Source: Rebecca billardiae RCC1528 (lineage: Eukaryota > Haptophyta). Taken from it: DNA of 64,000 nucleotides. The notes below the pieces were generated by a model. That model saw nothing but the letters and a program-made list of their open reading frames with translations, searched no databases and was not told the origin of the DNA. The first letter of the stretch is position 1; the number at the start of each line of letters is the position of its first letter. Shown in pieces: positions 10,019-20,511 of this stretch. The position numbers and the translations under genes are program-made. Location: assembly GCA_965240325.2 (NCBI GenBank), contig OZ251227.1:3100001-3164000 (forward strand), written 5' to 3'.

Positions 10019-11807
10019 ATGATCATCGCCGTCGGCGGGCCCATCTTCGGCCGGCTCGAGCTGATGCACATCACGACGCTCAAGCAGGCGCTGTCCGTAC
10101 CGACGTTGGCGCGCCTCCAGCGGATGGTCGACAAAGCACCCGTGGGCGAAGGAGGACCACAATCATGGCCGAGTCATCGGAGACGTCGCTGACCTCGCGG
10201 CTTCAAACAATCAAACATCAACCGCTCAGCCGGTTGCCACCGCGGCCGAGCGGTGCGCGCTCGCCACCGCGGCCGGCGCTGTGCACGGGCGTGCTGAGCC
10301 CGGGCCGCGTGAGCTCGCCCACCTCGCCCGGCGCGCACGCCGACGCCGCCACCGCGGCTCGGCGGCCGGACTCATCTCGGCCCGCAGCGCTTGCGTCCCC
10401 CCGCGGCGGCGCGCGCCGCCGTCGCCGCCGCGCAGGCCGTGCACTCGGTGGATGAGGAGACGGCCCTGCTGCGCGCGGAGCGCTGCGCGCCGCGCGCTGC
10501 TCCTGCTGCGGCGCGCAGTAGTCCGCTCGTCCGCCCCGCGGGCTCGCCACGGAGCCGACGAGCGCGATGACGACAATCGAATGAGCACGAGTGCGCACGG
10601 AGGCGCTGGGCGCCGAGCTGGCGAAGCGCGGCGCCGAGCTCGACGCGCTGCGCGACGCGGCGACGGACGCGCTGGGCGCGCGCGGCGCCCTCGTCGCGAC
10701 GCCCCGTGCAGCAGCTCGAGCAGCCAGCTGTGGAGTAGACGGCCGTCGACTCGAGGGCGCCACCGTGCCGGGTGAGTGAGCACGCACGGGCTCCGCCTCG
10801 GTCGGAGGCTGGCTGGCCGCCGCCGTGGCTTCGAGGCCGACGCGGCGGAGGAGGCGGCGGGCGAGCACGGTGGCGCGGTGGAGCAGGCGCGCACGCGCGG
10901 CGGCAGGCGCGACCCACCGCTCGCCTCGTTCCACCCCGAGCTCCGCTCGGTCTCGCCTCTCGGTGCGCGGCTGCGCAGCGCCGTGAGCGCAGGCCGTGGG
11001 GCCGCTGGGGGTGGGGCCAGCAGAGTGGTGCGCGCTCTCGCTCTGCCGGCACGAGGCGCGCCGGCTGAGCGACCAGCGGCCCGTCGTCGAGCGCGTGGCG
11101 CAGCGCGAGCACCTCAAGGCAGGCTCGCCCTGCGCGCGCGCGCCGCTGCCCCGGCCGCCGTCCGTACTTCTTCGCGCGGGCCCGCGGCGACAGTCCTCAT
11201 CGGCCCGCCATGTTGACCAGACTGAGACAGCAGCCGACGGAGGGTGCACCGCGGGCCCCTAACTACGTTGGTTCTACGGAAGGACCGCGGAACGCGGTCA
11301 TATTACTAATTTAGCTGATCTGCTGATGCCGCAATTGTTGATTGAATAAAATTGTTGGACTTGGTGGCGGCCACTCTGACTCAGGGTTGATGATGATGAT
11401 CATGTTGTTGTCGTCGTCGACGTCGTCACGGGCCCGCCAGGAAGTGCAAGTATGGGAGTGGCCAAGATAGACGACATAGTCAGAGTGTAGCCTGGCAATT
11501 TGTAGTATAAGTAACTAGTCCATCAGTCTCTGATGACTCTGCCCTCTAGCTGCCGCAGGTGCTCGAGCAGGAGGCGGAGGACGCGACGCACCCGCGCGCG
11601 CACGGCGCGCTGGCGTACGACGCGCAGCAGATGCGCACGCCGGACAAGCAGCGCTCGACGCACGGCCCCTCGCCCGCCACCTCGCCCGGCCGCGCGCCGC
11701 GCGACGGCTTCGGCGCCGCCGCCGCTAACGAGCCAGATGGCCGTGACAACGGCGGCGGCGCGGAGGGCGCGGGCCCGTCGCAGATGCCGTCATCGGCCAC
11801 CTGCTAG
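10019..11807 (+). pseudogene. Disjointed coding-like pieces, perhaps a decayed or multi-exon coiled-coil gene
   Basis: Several short stretches read like protein but in different frames. They are MIIAVGGPIFGRLELMHITT (from 10019), AVHSVDEETALLRAER (about 10437-10485), TEALGAELAKRGAELDALRD (from about 10594), EWCALSLCRHEARRLSDQRP (about 11020) and VLEQEAEDATHPRAHGALAY (from about 11559, to a stop at 11807). The middle ones look like coiled coil. I cannot place introns that join them with the GTRCGY donors used elsewhere. This may be a degraded gene, or a real gene whose splice sites I cannot see. No function is assigned. Confidence 0.3.
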
Positions 11808-12039
11808 TGCCTAGTGCTAGTGCCTAGTGCTGACGATGTACTGCTAGCATGAAGAGCATACAGTCGTGGGTCGTTGCGCATCATGAATGCTGCAGGTCTG
11901 GAGTGCCGAGGCTTGGTATGGTATGGGCCGAATAAAAAGGGGCGCGATTCCTGGGGATTCCTGGCGCGTCCCGCCGGTCGACGTAGAACGTAGAGCCCCG
12001 CTGGCCGCGCGTCAGGGCGACGGGACGCGCTGCTGGTCG

Positions 12040-14511
12040 ATGGTATCGACTGCGCCACCCCCAACGCCCCTGCCGCGCGCGCGCCTCGCGCTGGTGGCAT
12101 GGATGAACGTGAGCGAGGCGCTCGTGCACACGATGTGTCTCCCATTCGCCCCCTTCATGGTGCAGCACCTCATCGGAGCCGACGACGCGGATCCTCGCAT
12201 CGCGTACCTCCAAGGCTGTCTGGTCGCGGCGGCCAGCCTGGCCGAGTTCGTTGGCAGCTACCCGCTAGGCTTGCTGAGCGACCTGATCGGCCGGCGGCCG
12301 GTCATTCTGCTGGCCTTATTCGCGACCACCATTTGCACGCCGGCGTTTGGCTTCGCCACCTCGTACGAGATGGCTTTTGCTGCCCGCACAGTGCGCGGGC
12401 TGTGCGCGGCCGTCACGGGTACGACCAAGACGTACCTGTACGAGATCACCGACAGCTCGAATCGCGACCGCGCGTTTAGCGTGCTGATGGCATGCTACGG
12501 CTTCGCGCTGTGCATCGGGCCGACCCTCGGCGGCGCGCTCTCCGAGCCTGCCCGCACGTGGCCGTCCACCTTCCCCAATGGCTCTCTCTTCGACCGCCAC
12601 CCGTACGCGCTCCCGTGCGTCGTCGTCGCGGCGTGCAGCGGGGCGGCGGGCGTGTGCGCGTGGTTCATGCTCGCCGAGACCGTGCACCGACGCTCCCCGT
12701 CGATCTGCTGCCTCGACACCCAGCCGCTCTTGGACAAGGGCGCCGCGGACAGCGAGTCTGGCGATGCCTCGAAGCAGTCGGCTCAGGGTGGGTCTGACGC
12801 GAGCGGCAGTGCCGCTGGGCGTGGCGGCAGCAGCGCACTCGGCCGCACCGCCTGGCTGGCCGCGGTGCTGTACGGGATGGTCGCGCTGGTGGTGGAGATG
12901 ATACAGGTGCTGTGGGTGCTGTGGGCCAAGCTGCCCCTCGCCCAGCGCGGCCCGCACCTTGACGTGCGCACGATCGGCCTCTTGCAGGCGGTCGGAGGCG
13001 TGGGCATGCTCTTCTCGCAGGCGGTCCTCTACCCGCATGCCGTGCGCGCGTTCGGGCTCAGCCAGACGTTCCGCCTGGGCTGGGTCGGGCCGGTCGTCGC
13101 GTATGTGGCGATCCCCTTCACGGTCCAGCTCGCTCCGCCCGAGGGCGGGTGCTGGCCCTCCCCGTTCTGCGCGTTGCTGGCGGTGCTCGAGCTGCTGCAG
13201 ATGGCAAGCAGCTCGGCGCTCTTCACCTGCGTCATCCTGATGCTCTCCAACTCGGTGCCGAGCGGAGAGCTGGGAGCCGCGAACGGAGTGGGGCAGTCGA
13301 TCGCGTCCATGGCGCGCTTCGCCGCGCCGCTCTTCAGCGCTACTCTCGTCGGCCAGCTCGCCTCTGGCGCGCCTCCGCTCGACGTGCGGCTTGCCTTCTT
13401 TGCGGTGGCAGCGTTCGCGCTGCTCTCGGTGGCACTCTCGTACGCGCTGCCGCGCTCGATCGACCACGCGTTCGACGGCGCGGCATCGCTCGCTGGGGCG
13501 CCCGCGTCGCGGCGGCCGCACGACCCGAATCGTTTGCCAGCCGCGATCGAGCAGCGCATGATGTGCGCGCCGCTGGGGGCCGCTGACCCCCATGCCGTCG
13601 CGCTCGCGCGTGAGCGGCTCTCGGCGGAAGGGATGGTTGTGATCGACAAGGGCGCCGCGTTCTCCTCAGCGGACGAAGTGCGCGCATGGAGCGCGGCTCT
13701 TTTCTCGGCTGAGTATGACTACACTCGCAGCGGCGCGGCCGCTCGCGACAACCTGGGCGGCGGCGTGCTCGCCACCACCGGCAAGGCCGAGCGTTCGGCC
13801 GTTCAGCTTCTCGAGCACCCCGAGATGAGCTACGAGCGTGAGTACCCTGGGAAGCTGCTCTTTGCGTGCTTCGAGTGTCCGCCCGACAAGGCGCAGACGA
13901 CGCTGCTCGAGACCAGCGCTCTGACGCGCGCGCTGCGAGGGACAGCGCTCTGGCACAAGCTCGAGGCGCACGGCCTCACCTACCACTTCAAGTACTACTC
14001 TGCGGACGAGGTCGGTCCAGGCGGCCCGCCGCCAGTCCTGCGCCCGTGGCAGGACTTCTTCGGAGTGCGCACGCGCGCTGAGCTCGAGGCGGAGCTCGGG
14101 CGGCGGGGCATGCGCGCAGAGTGGCTCCAGGGCGAGGCCGGTGTGGTGCGTGTCTCACAGACCCTGCCTGCCTTCGAGCTGGACGACCAGGGGGACTTGC
14201 GTGTGCACTTCACCCTCGCCGTTCACGGCTGCAAGTTCGACCCTGACCCCGCGTGGAAAGGCGTGGCGCACATCGACAGGCCGTATCACTTCACGCTGGG
14301 GGACGGCGCCGAGCTGACGCACGCAGAGCTGGAGCTTGTAAGAGGCATGTACGACACGCACCGCGTGCTGCTGCCGTGGGTGCCCGGCAGGCTTGTCGTG
14401 CTTGACAACCAGCGCTGGATGCACGGCCGTGTCGCTTTTGCACTCGAACCACACGAGACGCGCAAGATCGGCGTCTGCACAGGGGAGAAGCGCACACGGC
14501 GCCTCGTATGA
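12040..14511 (+). CDS. MFS transporter fused to a TauD/SyrP-like Fe(II)/2-oxoglutarate oxygenase
   Basis: One uninterrupted frame encodes 823 residues from the ATG at 12040. The frame also has an ATG at 11887, but those 51 residues are not transporter-like. Residues about 1-490 are a major facilitator transporter with about 12 hydrophobic segments and the motif-A loop GLLSDLIGRRP, resembling TetA/ZIFL-type drug:H+ antiporters. After a short linker, residues about 507-823 are a TauD/TfdA-family oxygenase. HPEMSY carries the iron-binding His593-x-Glu595, and WMHGR carries the distal His795. The HxE form and the EMSYEREYPGKLLF context are close to SyrP-type hydroxylases. The gene converges on the mysB-SDR gene, 265 bp away. 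In cyanobacteria, a 2OG oxygenase of a different subfamily (MysH) tailors MAAs to palythines. By position I infer export plus tailoring. Two genes misread as one is unlikely without a frame break, but RNA has not been seen. Confidence 0.85.
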   Translation: MVSTAPPPTPLPRARLALVAWMNVSEALVHTMCLPFAPFMVQHLIGADDADPRIAYLQGCLVAAASLAEFVGSYPLGLLSDLIGRRPVILLALFATTICTPAFGFATSYEMAFAARTVRGLCAAVTGTTKTYLYEITDSSNRDRAFSVLMACYGFALCIGPTLGGALSEPARTWPSTFPNGSLFDRHPYALPCVVVAACSGAAGVCAWFMLAETVHRRSPSICCLDTQPLLDKGAADSESGDASKQSAQGGSDASGSAAGRGGSSALGRTAWLAAVLYGMVALVVEMIQVLWVLWAKLPLAQRGPHLDVRTIGLLQAVGGVGMLFSQAVLYPHAVRAFGLSQTFRLGWVGPVVAYVAIPFTVQLAPPEGGCWPSPFCALLAVLELLQMASSSALFTCVILMLSNSVPSGELGAANGVGQSIASMARFAAPLFSATLVGQLASGAPPLDVRLAFFAVAAFALLSVALSYALPRSIDHAFDGAASLAGAPASRRPHDPNRLPAAIEQRMMCAPLGAADPHAVALARERLSAEGMVVIDKGAAFSSADEVRAWSAALFSAEYDYTRSGAAARDNLGGGVLATTGKAERSAVQLLEHPEMSYEREYPGKLLFACFECPPDKAQTTLLETSALTRALRGTALWHKLEAHGLTYHFKYYSADEVGPGGPPPVLRPWQDFFGVRTRAELEAELGRRGMRAEWLQGEAGVVRVSQTLPAFELDDQGDLRVHFTLAVHGCKFDPDPAWKGVAHIDRPYHFTLGDGAELTHAELELVRGMYDTHRVLLPWVPGRLVVLDNQRWMHGRVAFALEPHETRKIGVCTGEKRTRRLV

Positions 14512-14637
14512 TTTGTAGCTAGTAGTATATATATGCCCCTGGTCAGGATGAGCCCACTAGTAGTAGTACAGTGGCTATGAAGCCTGCGCTATATAAGACT
14601 AATTTTTTACTATTTCAATATATATATATATATTATG

Positions 14638-14700
14638 TGACACTGTAATCTCGCCTGCCTGAGCTGTGTGCGTCTCTTATTCTTAGTAAACTGTAGCTGC
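14638..14700 (+). repeat. Dispersed repeat shared with 30430-30486
   Basis: This stretch in the convergent intergenic gap (about GACACTGTAATCTCGCCTGC onward, through CTCTTATTCTTAGTAAACTG) recurs in inverse orientation at about 30430-30486 with few changes. A short (TA)n lies just before it. It is probably a small mobile or element-derived sequence. Confidence 0.7.
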
Positions 14701-14776
14701 GCGCACGGATGCGACGTGCGTGGCTCCCAGACCCAGCACCAGCACAGTCGAGCGACGGCGCCGCCGCGCGCGGCCC

Positions 14777-16537
14777 TCACCACAGGCTCTGGCCGCCCTC
14801 GATCACGAGGTTGTGTCCCACCATGTACGAGGACGCGTCGGACGCGAGGTACACGACCGCCGCCTGCAAGTCCGTCACCTGCGCTAGCCGCCCGGCCGGG
14901 ATCTGCTCGAGCCAGGTGGCGGCAAGCTTGTTGAGTGCGGGGTTGTCCCAGATCAGGGGGGTGTCCACAATGCCAGGCGAGATGCAGTTGACGTTCAGGC
15001 CGCGCGACGCCCACTCGCACGCGAGAGACTGCGTCAGCTTGACCACGGCCGCCTTGGACGCGTTGTACGCCGCCTGCTTCTGCGGGTGCGGCACGAGCAG
15101 CGACGCCATCGACGCCGTGTTGATGATCTTGCCGCTGCCGCGCGCGAGCATGTGCCGCGCCTCGTGCTGGCAGCAGAGGAAGACGCCGCGTGTGTTGAGC
15201 GCGAACGTGAGGTCCCAGTCGGCGACGGGCGTGTCCTCGGCGGCGGAGTTCTTGTTCACGCCCGCGTTGTTCACCGCGATGTCGAGGGCGCCCTTCCACG
15301 CCACCGCCGCGTCGACCATCGCCTTGACGCTCCCCTCGTCCGCGCAGTCGGCGCGCACCGCCATCGCCTCTGCGCCCTTTGAGGCCAGCTCGGCGGCCAC
15401 CGCGTCCGCACGCGCCTGGTCCAGGTCGGCGACGGCAACGGCGGCGCCCGCCTCGGCGAGCGCGTGCGCGAAAGCGCGGCCGATGCCCTGTCCGCCGCCG
15501 GTCACGAGGGCCGTCTTGCCGCTCAGCTTGAGGCGGTCGAGGATGCGCGCCCCCCCCACGCCTCGCGTCACCTCGTCCGGGCCGGCTGCGCCGCTGGGCT
15601 GCGGCGGCGGCGCAGGGGCCGCCGCCGGCACGGGCGCCGCGGCAACCTCGGCGGTGGGCACCGGCGCCGGCAGCGGTGGCGCCGCGCCCTTCAGCCGCAC
15701 GATCGTGATCCCGTCGCGAAGCGGCAGCGTGACGATCTCGACGCGCGCGTCCGCCCTCACCATCTTGTTGAACTCGCGCAGCGCCTCGCCGCCCGCGTTC
15801 CAGCTGTGCGGGTCGTGCGCGGCGCGGCCGAGGTAGGGCACGCCCTTGAAGAGGACGTTGTCGATCACGATCACGCCGCCCGGCGCGAGCAGCCCACGCG
15901 AGAGCACCGTCTCGTAGTACGCCGCGTACGAGCCCTTGTCCGCGTCGATGAACACCATGTCAAGCGGCTGCGCCTGCGGCCACGCGCGCAGCGTCTCGAG
16001 CGCGTCGCCGATGCGCACGCGGATCTTGTGCCCGTGGGGCGACTTGTCGAAGATGGGGCGGGCAAAGGCCTCAAGGAACGGGTCCACCTCGCACGAGATC
16101 ACCTCGCCGTCCTCGGGCAGCGCCTCGGCGATCGTGAGCGCGCCGTAGCCGGTGAACATGCCGACCTCGAGCACGCGCCGGGCCTTGAGCATGTACGCAA
16201 ACATGGCGAGCGTCTTGGCCTCGACGATGTCCGTGGTCCACCGCTCGGAGAAGCGGAACACCGTCTTGCCCTGCGCGTGCAGCTCGTCCCACGGCGCGCC
16301 GCGCGTCTTCCGCTCGAGCTCGGCCGCCTCGGGTGACGGCGCAGACGTGCACTCGACCAGGTACTCGTCCAGGCCACGCGAGAGGCTGGCCGCCTCGTCG
16401 AGCAGGGCGGTGAGCCGCTCGTTGGGCGTGTCAGGCACGAACGCGACCTCCTGCGCGGACGGTGGCGCGGACGACTCCGCTTTCGCCGCAGCGGCGCCGT
16501 GCGCGCGAATGCCCGCGACCGAGCTGGCCTGCTCCAT
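14777..16537 (-). CDS. mysB: MysB-type O-methyltransferase fused to a short-chain dehydrogenase (MAA pathway)
   Basis: 586 residues, no intron. Residues about 25-290 are a class I SAM-dependent O-methyltransferase (family 3). It shows the SAM loop EVGMFTGYGALTIAEALPED near residue 120-140, EVDPF after it, MVFIDADKGSYAAYY and LPLRDGITIVRL. The N-terminal DEYLVECTSAPSPE stretch and overall pattern match cyanobacterial MysB, which methylates desmethyl-4-deoxygadusol to 4-deoxygadusol. A Pro/Ala-rich linker (about 290-335) leads to a complete classical SDR: TGGGQGIG (from Thr346), NNAG, and YNASK with Tyr491 and Lys495. The fusion suggests a coupled oxidation or reduction of the ring, comparable in layout to the vertebrate gadusol methyltransferase-oxidoreductase, though I cannot say the oxidoreductases are related. 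The start is the only upstream ATG. The gene is divergent from mysA across a transposon. Confidence 0.9.
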   Translation of the reverse strand: MEQASSVAGIRAHGAAAAKAESSAPPSAQEVAFVPDTPNERLTALLDEAASLSRGLDEYLVECTSAPSPEAAELERKTRGAPWDELHAQGKTVFRFSERWTTDIVEAKTLAMFAYMLKARRVLEVGMFTGYGALTIAEALPEDGEVISCEVDPFLEAFARPIFDKSPHGHKIRVRIGDALETLRAWPQAQPLDMVFIDADKGSYAAYYETVLSRGLLAPGGVIVIDNVLFKGVPYLGRAAHDPHSWNAGGEALREFNKMVRADARVEIVTLPLRDGITIVRLKGAAPPLPAPVPTAEVAAAPVPAAAPAPPPQPSGAAGPDEVTRGVGGARILDRLKLSGKTALVTGGGQGIGRAFAHALAEAGAAVAVADLDQARADAVAAELASKGAEAMAVRADCADEGSVKAMVDAAVAWKGALDIAVNNAGVNKNSAAEDTPVADWDLTFALNTRGVFLCCQHEARHMLARGSGKIINTASMASLLVPHPQKQAAYNASKAAVVKLTQSLACEWASRGLNVNCISPGIVDTPLIWDNPALNKLAATWLEQIPAGRLAQVTDLQAAVVYLASDASSYMVGHNLVIEGGQSLW

Positions 16538-16668
16538 CCTTGTTGATTGCTCGTTGGCCGGCGATCAGCGAATTGATGAGAATGTACCTGAACCTTCATC
16601 AATGCATCAACGCGTCTGACCTTCCTCGTGACCTTCCTTTGATTCCGCGCATCCGCTACTTGATCCCT

Positions 16669-17523
16669 GAGGGACCACGACCGAACTCGTGCCAGAGGAG
16701 GTGGGGGTCGCACTGGCACCTCCTCTGGCCGACCCCCACCTCCTCTGGGGCTCCAGAGGAGGTGGGGGTCAGTGGCGCCGCGGCTGGGAGGCGCGGGGCC
16801 GACGCGGGTGCGTGCCGCGAGCCCTCGTCTCGGGCGCGCATCACCGCGTGCACAGCGCGCGCGGGCGCCCTGGCGCGCGCGCATCGCCTGCGTGCACTGA
16901 GTGAGCCTCAATCTCCCGCTGCGCGCTGCCTCGAACGCGCATCGCCACTCGCACGCGCAGGCCTGCCCCGCACGGCTTGGGCTTTTGAGCACCGGCTGGC
17001 GGCGGCGCGCCGGGTCAGGGCTTGGCCGGTGATGCGGCCTTCGCCCTGACCGAGACTTGGCGGAGGCGTGGGTAGTGCCATCGCCTGCCCGGATCCCGGG
17101 CCTCGCCGTCAGAGTGTACACGCGAGGCGCGCTGTCGTGGTTGACAGGTGAGGCGGTGCGCGCTCGCCCTCGAGCAGGCAGCGGACGTACCGGCAGGCGC
17201 GCGCGAGCACAGCGGGGCTGTCGAGCTGCTTCCGGCTGGGTAGATCGACGGTGCATGCCCTGGTCCTGGTCTGGGAGGCCTGCGCGGGTTCGGAGACCGG
17301 TGAACGCTCGGCGCGGACCCATGTCTTGCTGGGCACGGTTGCGCGACAGCTCAGCAGCCAGTCTCGAGGATGAGTGGCATCAGAGCGCTTGCCGGCGTGC
17401 TGGCGGACTCAACCACCGGGCCGATGCCCACGCCTTGGCCGGGATGCGACCAGCCCCGGAGTCCTCCGCAGCCGCCTGCCGCCGTCGACCCGCCGCCCAA
17501 GGCCCGCGGCCGGCGGGCCGCGC
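16669..17523 (+). repeat. Left terminal inverted repeat of the foldback element
   Basis: Inverse copy of about 19666-20511. Differences visible by eye are few (for example CTTGCTGGG against CTTGCCGGG and a 1-2 bp indel near 16755). Open frames inside are duplicated word for word in the right arm and are not evidence of genes. Confidence 0.9.
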
Positions 17524-19665
17524 TGTCCTATAGCCCGCGGCACGCAGCAGGCCGCAGGACGCGCTGCGTCAGCGCGAGAGGGCTGAGTTCGTGAGGGATA
17601 TCCTCACCACGTCTGGAAGAGTTCTAGGAGCTGACGCAGGTTCACGGACCGTAGGCTGCTCGTCATTCGTCCCGCGACCCGGCAGCGGGCAGCATCAGGC
17701 TCAGCTTCCCAGTCGTCGGCTGACGACTTGACAATCAATCCTTGATCGCGGTCCTTCAGTCAGCTGCGAGCGCCCGGCGCCATCGTGCCCGCGCGGCGCC
17801 GGCTGGCTGCCGACGACAGCGACCTGAGACGGCCGGACGGTGGTGCATGCTGCTCATTGCCGCGTCCGAATGTACGTGGCGCCGAGCGCGTCACGGCCGG
17901 TCGTTCTATACGCGATAGATCCGCCGCACTAGCCTATGGCCGCACCACCGGCCACCGGGTGTTCGTTGCCATTGGGCCCGGCGGTGCGGCGCGCGGCACC
18001 GGCCGGCGGTCCACTGCTGACACTCGTTCCGTCACGGCAGCTTCTAGGATGCCAGTCGCGTGGGCATAGCGCGCCTCTCTGCCCGCGCGGCATGTGGGAT
18101 GATGTCAGGCTGCCGGATGTGACTGGCTTGGACCACTGACCAGGCCGCGGGAGCATGTCGCTGATGCATTCCAGAAGACTTCTCAGGGGAACCAGACGAT
18201 GACGGACGAGTGTAGGCTATACTTCTAATGCTGCTGAACTTGCTTGAGAAGGGCCACTCGTCGTGATCAATCGAGTCGTCACGTGATACTGACGCCAGAA
18301 TCGACGCGCCACTTGCCGGCAAAGTTAGAAGGCAGAACAACTCGCGTGTAGTTCCGTTGAGAGCGTATGTACGGTATGGCTGCGGCTGCAACGCGCAGTC
18401 GTCTGACGCAGTCATAATCAGCCAGCACTCAGCAGGAGCGCAGATTTTATGATGCTGGCCCGCCGTATCGTCTGCAGGCGCTTGCCCAAGGTGGTAGTGG
18501 GGCGGGTGGGACGCGGTTGAGTGGCACGTGACGAACTCTGAGTCGCGATGACATCTTATGCTGCTGGTCCGCGCAATGACTCAATAATCGATACGTACTG
18601 CGCCGCGCTGGTGCTAGGTCGGATGCCGAGCAGCAGCCTACGGTCGCTAAGTAGTCTAAGTCAGTTCATCAAACTTCACCAGACTGGGCGGTGGCGATCG
18701 TCTCTCTCATTGACTCGGCCTTCCTGAGGTGACGCAGCGATCCCGCAGTGCCCTCCTTCATGTCTGGGCAACCCTGCCGCCCGAGCTTTGCCGAGTGGGT
18801 GGCCTGCGGCCCGAACCTGGCGGCAGCGCCAACGCCCGGAGCTTGGCCGCGCTGTGTCCCTGCCAAGCTGTGACCAAGGGTGACAGTGACGAAGGAGTCT
18901 CGCCCCGCACCGCCGCCCTAGCCGCCTCACAGCCCGTCTCCGTCGCGGCCGCTGAACCCGCCGCCGAGCCAGCCACCGTTCCCAAGCCACCGTCACCGCT
19001 GCCGAGCTCACGGCCACTCCGCCGCTCACAGCCATCGTCGCCAAGTCGCCGCCACCAAGCCCACCACGGACAACCAAGCCCGTCTCATCAACCCCAGCGC
19101 CAAGCCTAGCGCTGGGTTCGCCCCCTTCGCCGCCACCGACTCCGCCCCCGAGCCCACCGCCGCTAAGTCCATCGCCGAGCCCGGCCGCCATCACCGCCAC
19201 TAAGCCCACCTCGAGCCTGCCGCTGCCGTCGCCGCTACCGACCCCGCTGCTGAGCCCACCACCGTCATCACCGCCTACATCGCCGCCACACAGCCCGCCG
19301 CTGAGCCTGCAGCCGTCGCTGCCTACATCGCCACCAACAAGCCCGCTACCATCATCGCCGCCATCAGCACCGCCTCCGACCACGCCGCCGAGCTCGCTGC
19401 CGAGCCCGCTACCGTCGCCGCCGCCTGCGCTGCCACCAAGCCGGCAGCCGATCCCACCGCCAAGTCTGCCACGTTAGCCACCGCCGAGCTCACCGCCGAG
19501 TCCACCGTCATCGCCGGCACCGAAACCGCCATCCTCGCCGCCGCCAAGCCCGCTATCAAGCCCGCCTCCGCCGCCTCCGCCGCCGAGCCCGCCTCCATCC
19601 CCACCACCCTCGCTGCCGCCCAGCCCGCTCGACCGCCTGTTCCTCTGGCCATCCGCCGCGCGGCC
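17524..19665. other. Interior of the foldback element: no gene, imperfect GCC-rich minisatellite
   Basis: From about 18900 to 19620 the sequence is a degenerate array of short units such as GCCGCCACCAAGCCC and GCCGAGCCCGCC. Every frame is therefore open and encodes Ala/Pro/Ser or Gly/Asp repeats. I take these frames to be by-products of the repeat. From 17524 to 18660 I see no coding signal. Confidence 0.6.
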
Positions 19666-20511
19666 CGCCGGCCGCGGGCCTTGGGCGGCGGGTCGACGGC
19701 GGCAGGCGGCTGCGGAGGACTCCGGGGCTGGTCGCATCCCGGCCAAGGCGTGGGCATCGGCCCGGTGGTTGAGCCCGCCAGCACGCCGGCAAGCGCTCTG
19801 ATGCCACTCATCCTCGAGACTGGCTGCTGAGCTGTCGCGCAACCGTGCCCGGCAAGACATGGGTCCGCGCCGAGCGTTCACCGGTCTCCGAACCCGCGCA
19901 GGCCTCCCAGACCAGGACCAGGGCATGCACCGTCGATCTACCCAGCCGGAAGCAGCTCGACAGCCCCGCTGTGCTCGCGCGCGCCTGCCGGTACGTCCGC
20001 TGCCTGCTCGAGGGCGAGCGCGCACCGCCTCACCTGTCAACCACGACAGCGCGCCTCGCGTGTACACTCTGACGGCGAGGCCCGGGATCCGGGCAGGCGA
20101 TGGCACTACCCACGCCTCCGCCAAGTCTCGGTCAGGGCGAAGGCCGCATCACCGGCCAAGCCCTGACCCGGCGCGCCGCCGCCAGCCGGTGCTCAAAAGC
20201 CCAAGCCGTGCGGGGCAGGCCTGCGCGTGCGAGTGGCGATGCGCGTTCGAGGCAGCGCGCAGCGGGAGATTGAGGCTCACTCAGTGCACGCAGGCGATGC
20301 GCGCGCGCCAGGGCGCCCGCGCGCGCTGTGCACGCGGTGATGCGCGCCCGAGACGAGGGCTCGCGGCACGCACCCGCGTCGGCCCCGCGCCTCCCAGCCG
20401 CGGCGCCACTGACCCCCACCTCCTCTGGGCCCCAGAGGAGGTGGGGGTCGGCCAGAGGAGGTGCCAGTGCGACCCCCACCTCCTCTGGCACGAGTTCGGT
20501 CGTGGTCCCTC
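19666..20511 (-). repeat. Right terminal inverted repeat of the foldback element
   Basis: Inverse complement of the left arm (16669-17523), ending in the mirrored sequence of the left tip followed by the TCCCT duplication. Confidence 0.9.

Noticed and set aside
12040-14511. Reading the MFS and oxygenase parts as two separate genes
   Set aside because: There is no stop, frameshift or GTRCGY donor between them, and no promoter-sized gap; fusion is the simplest reading, though not proven by RNA.
18676-19383. Gly/Asp-rich minus-strand ORF resembling a glycine-rich protein
   Set aside because: It lies in a GCC-type minisatellite where all frames are open.
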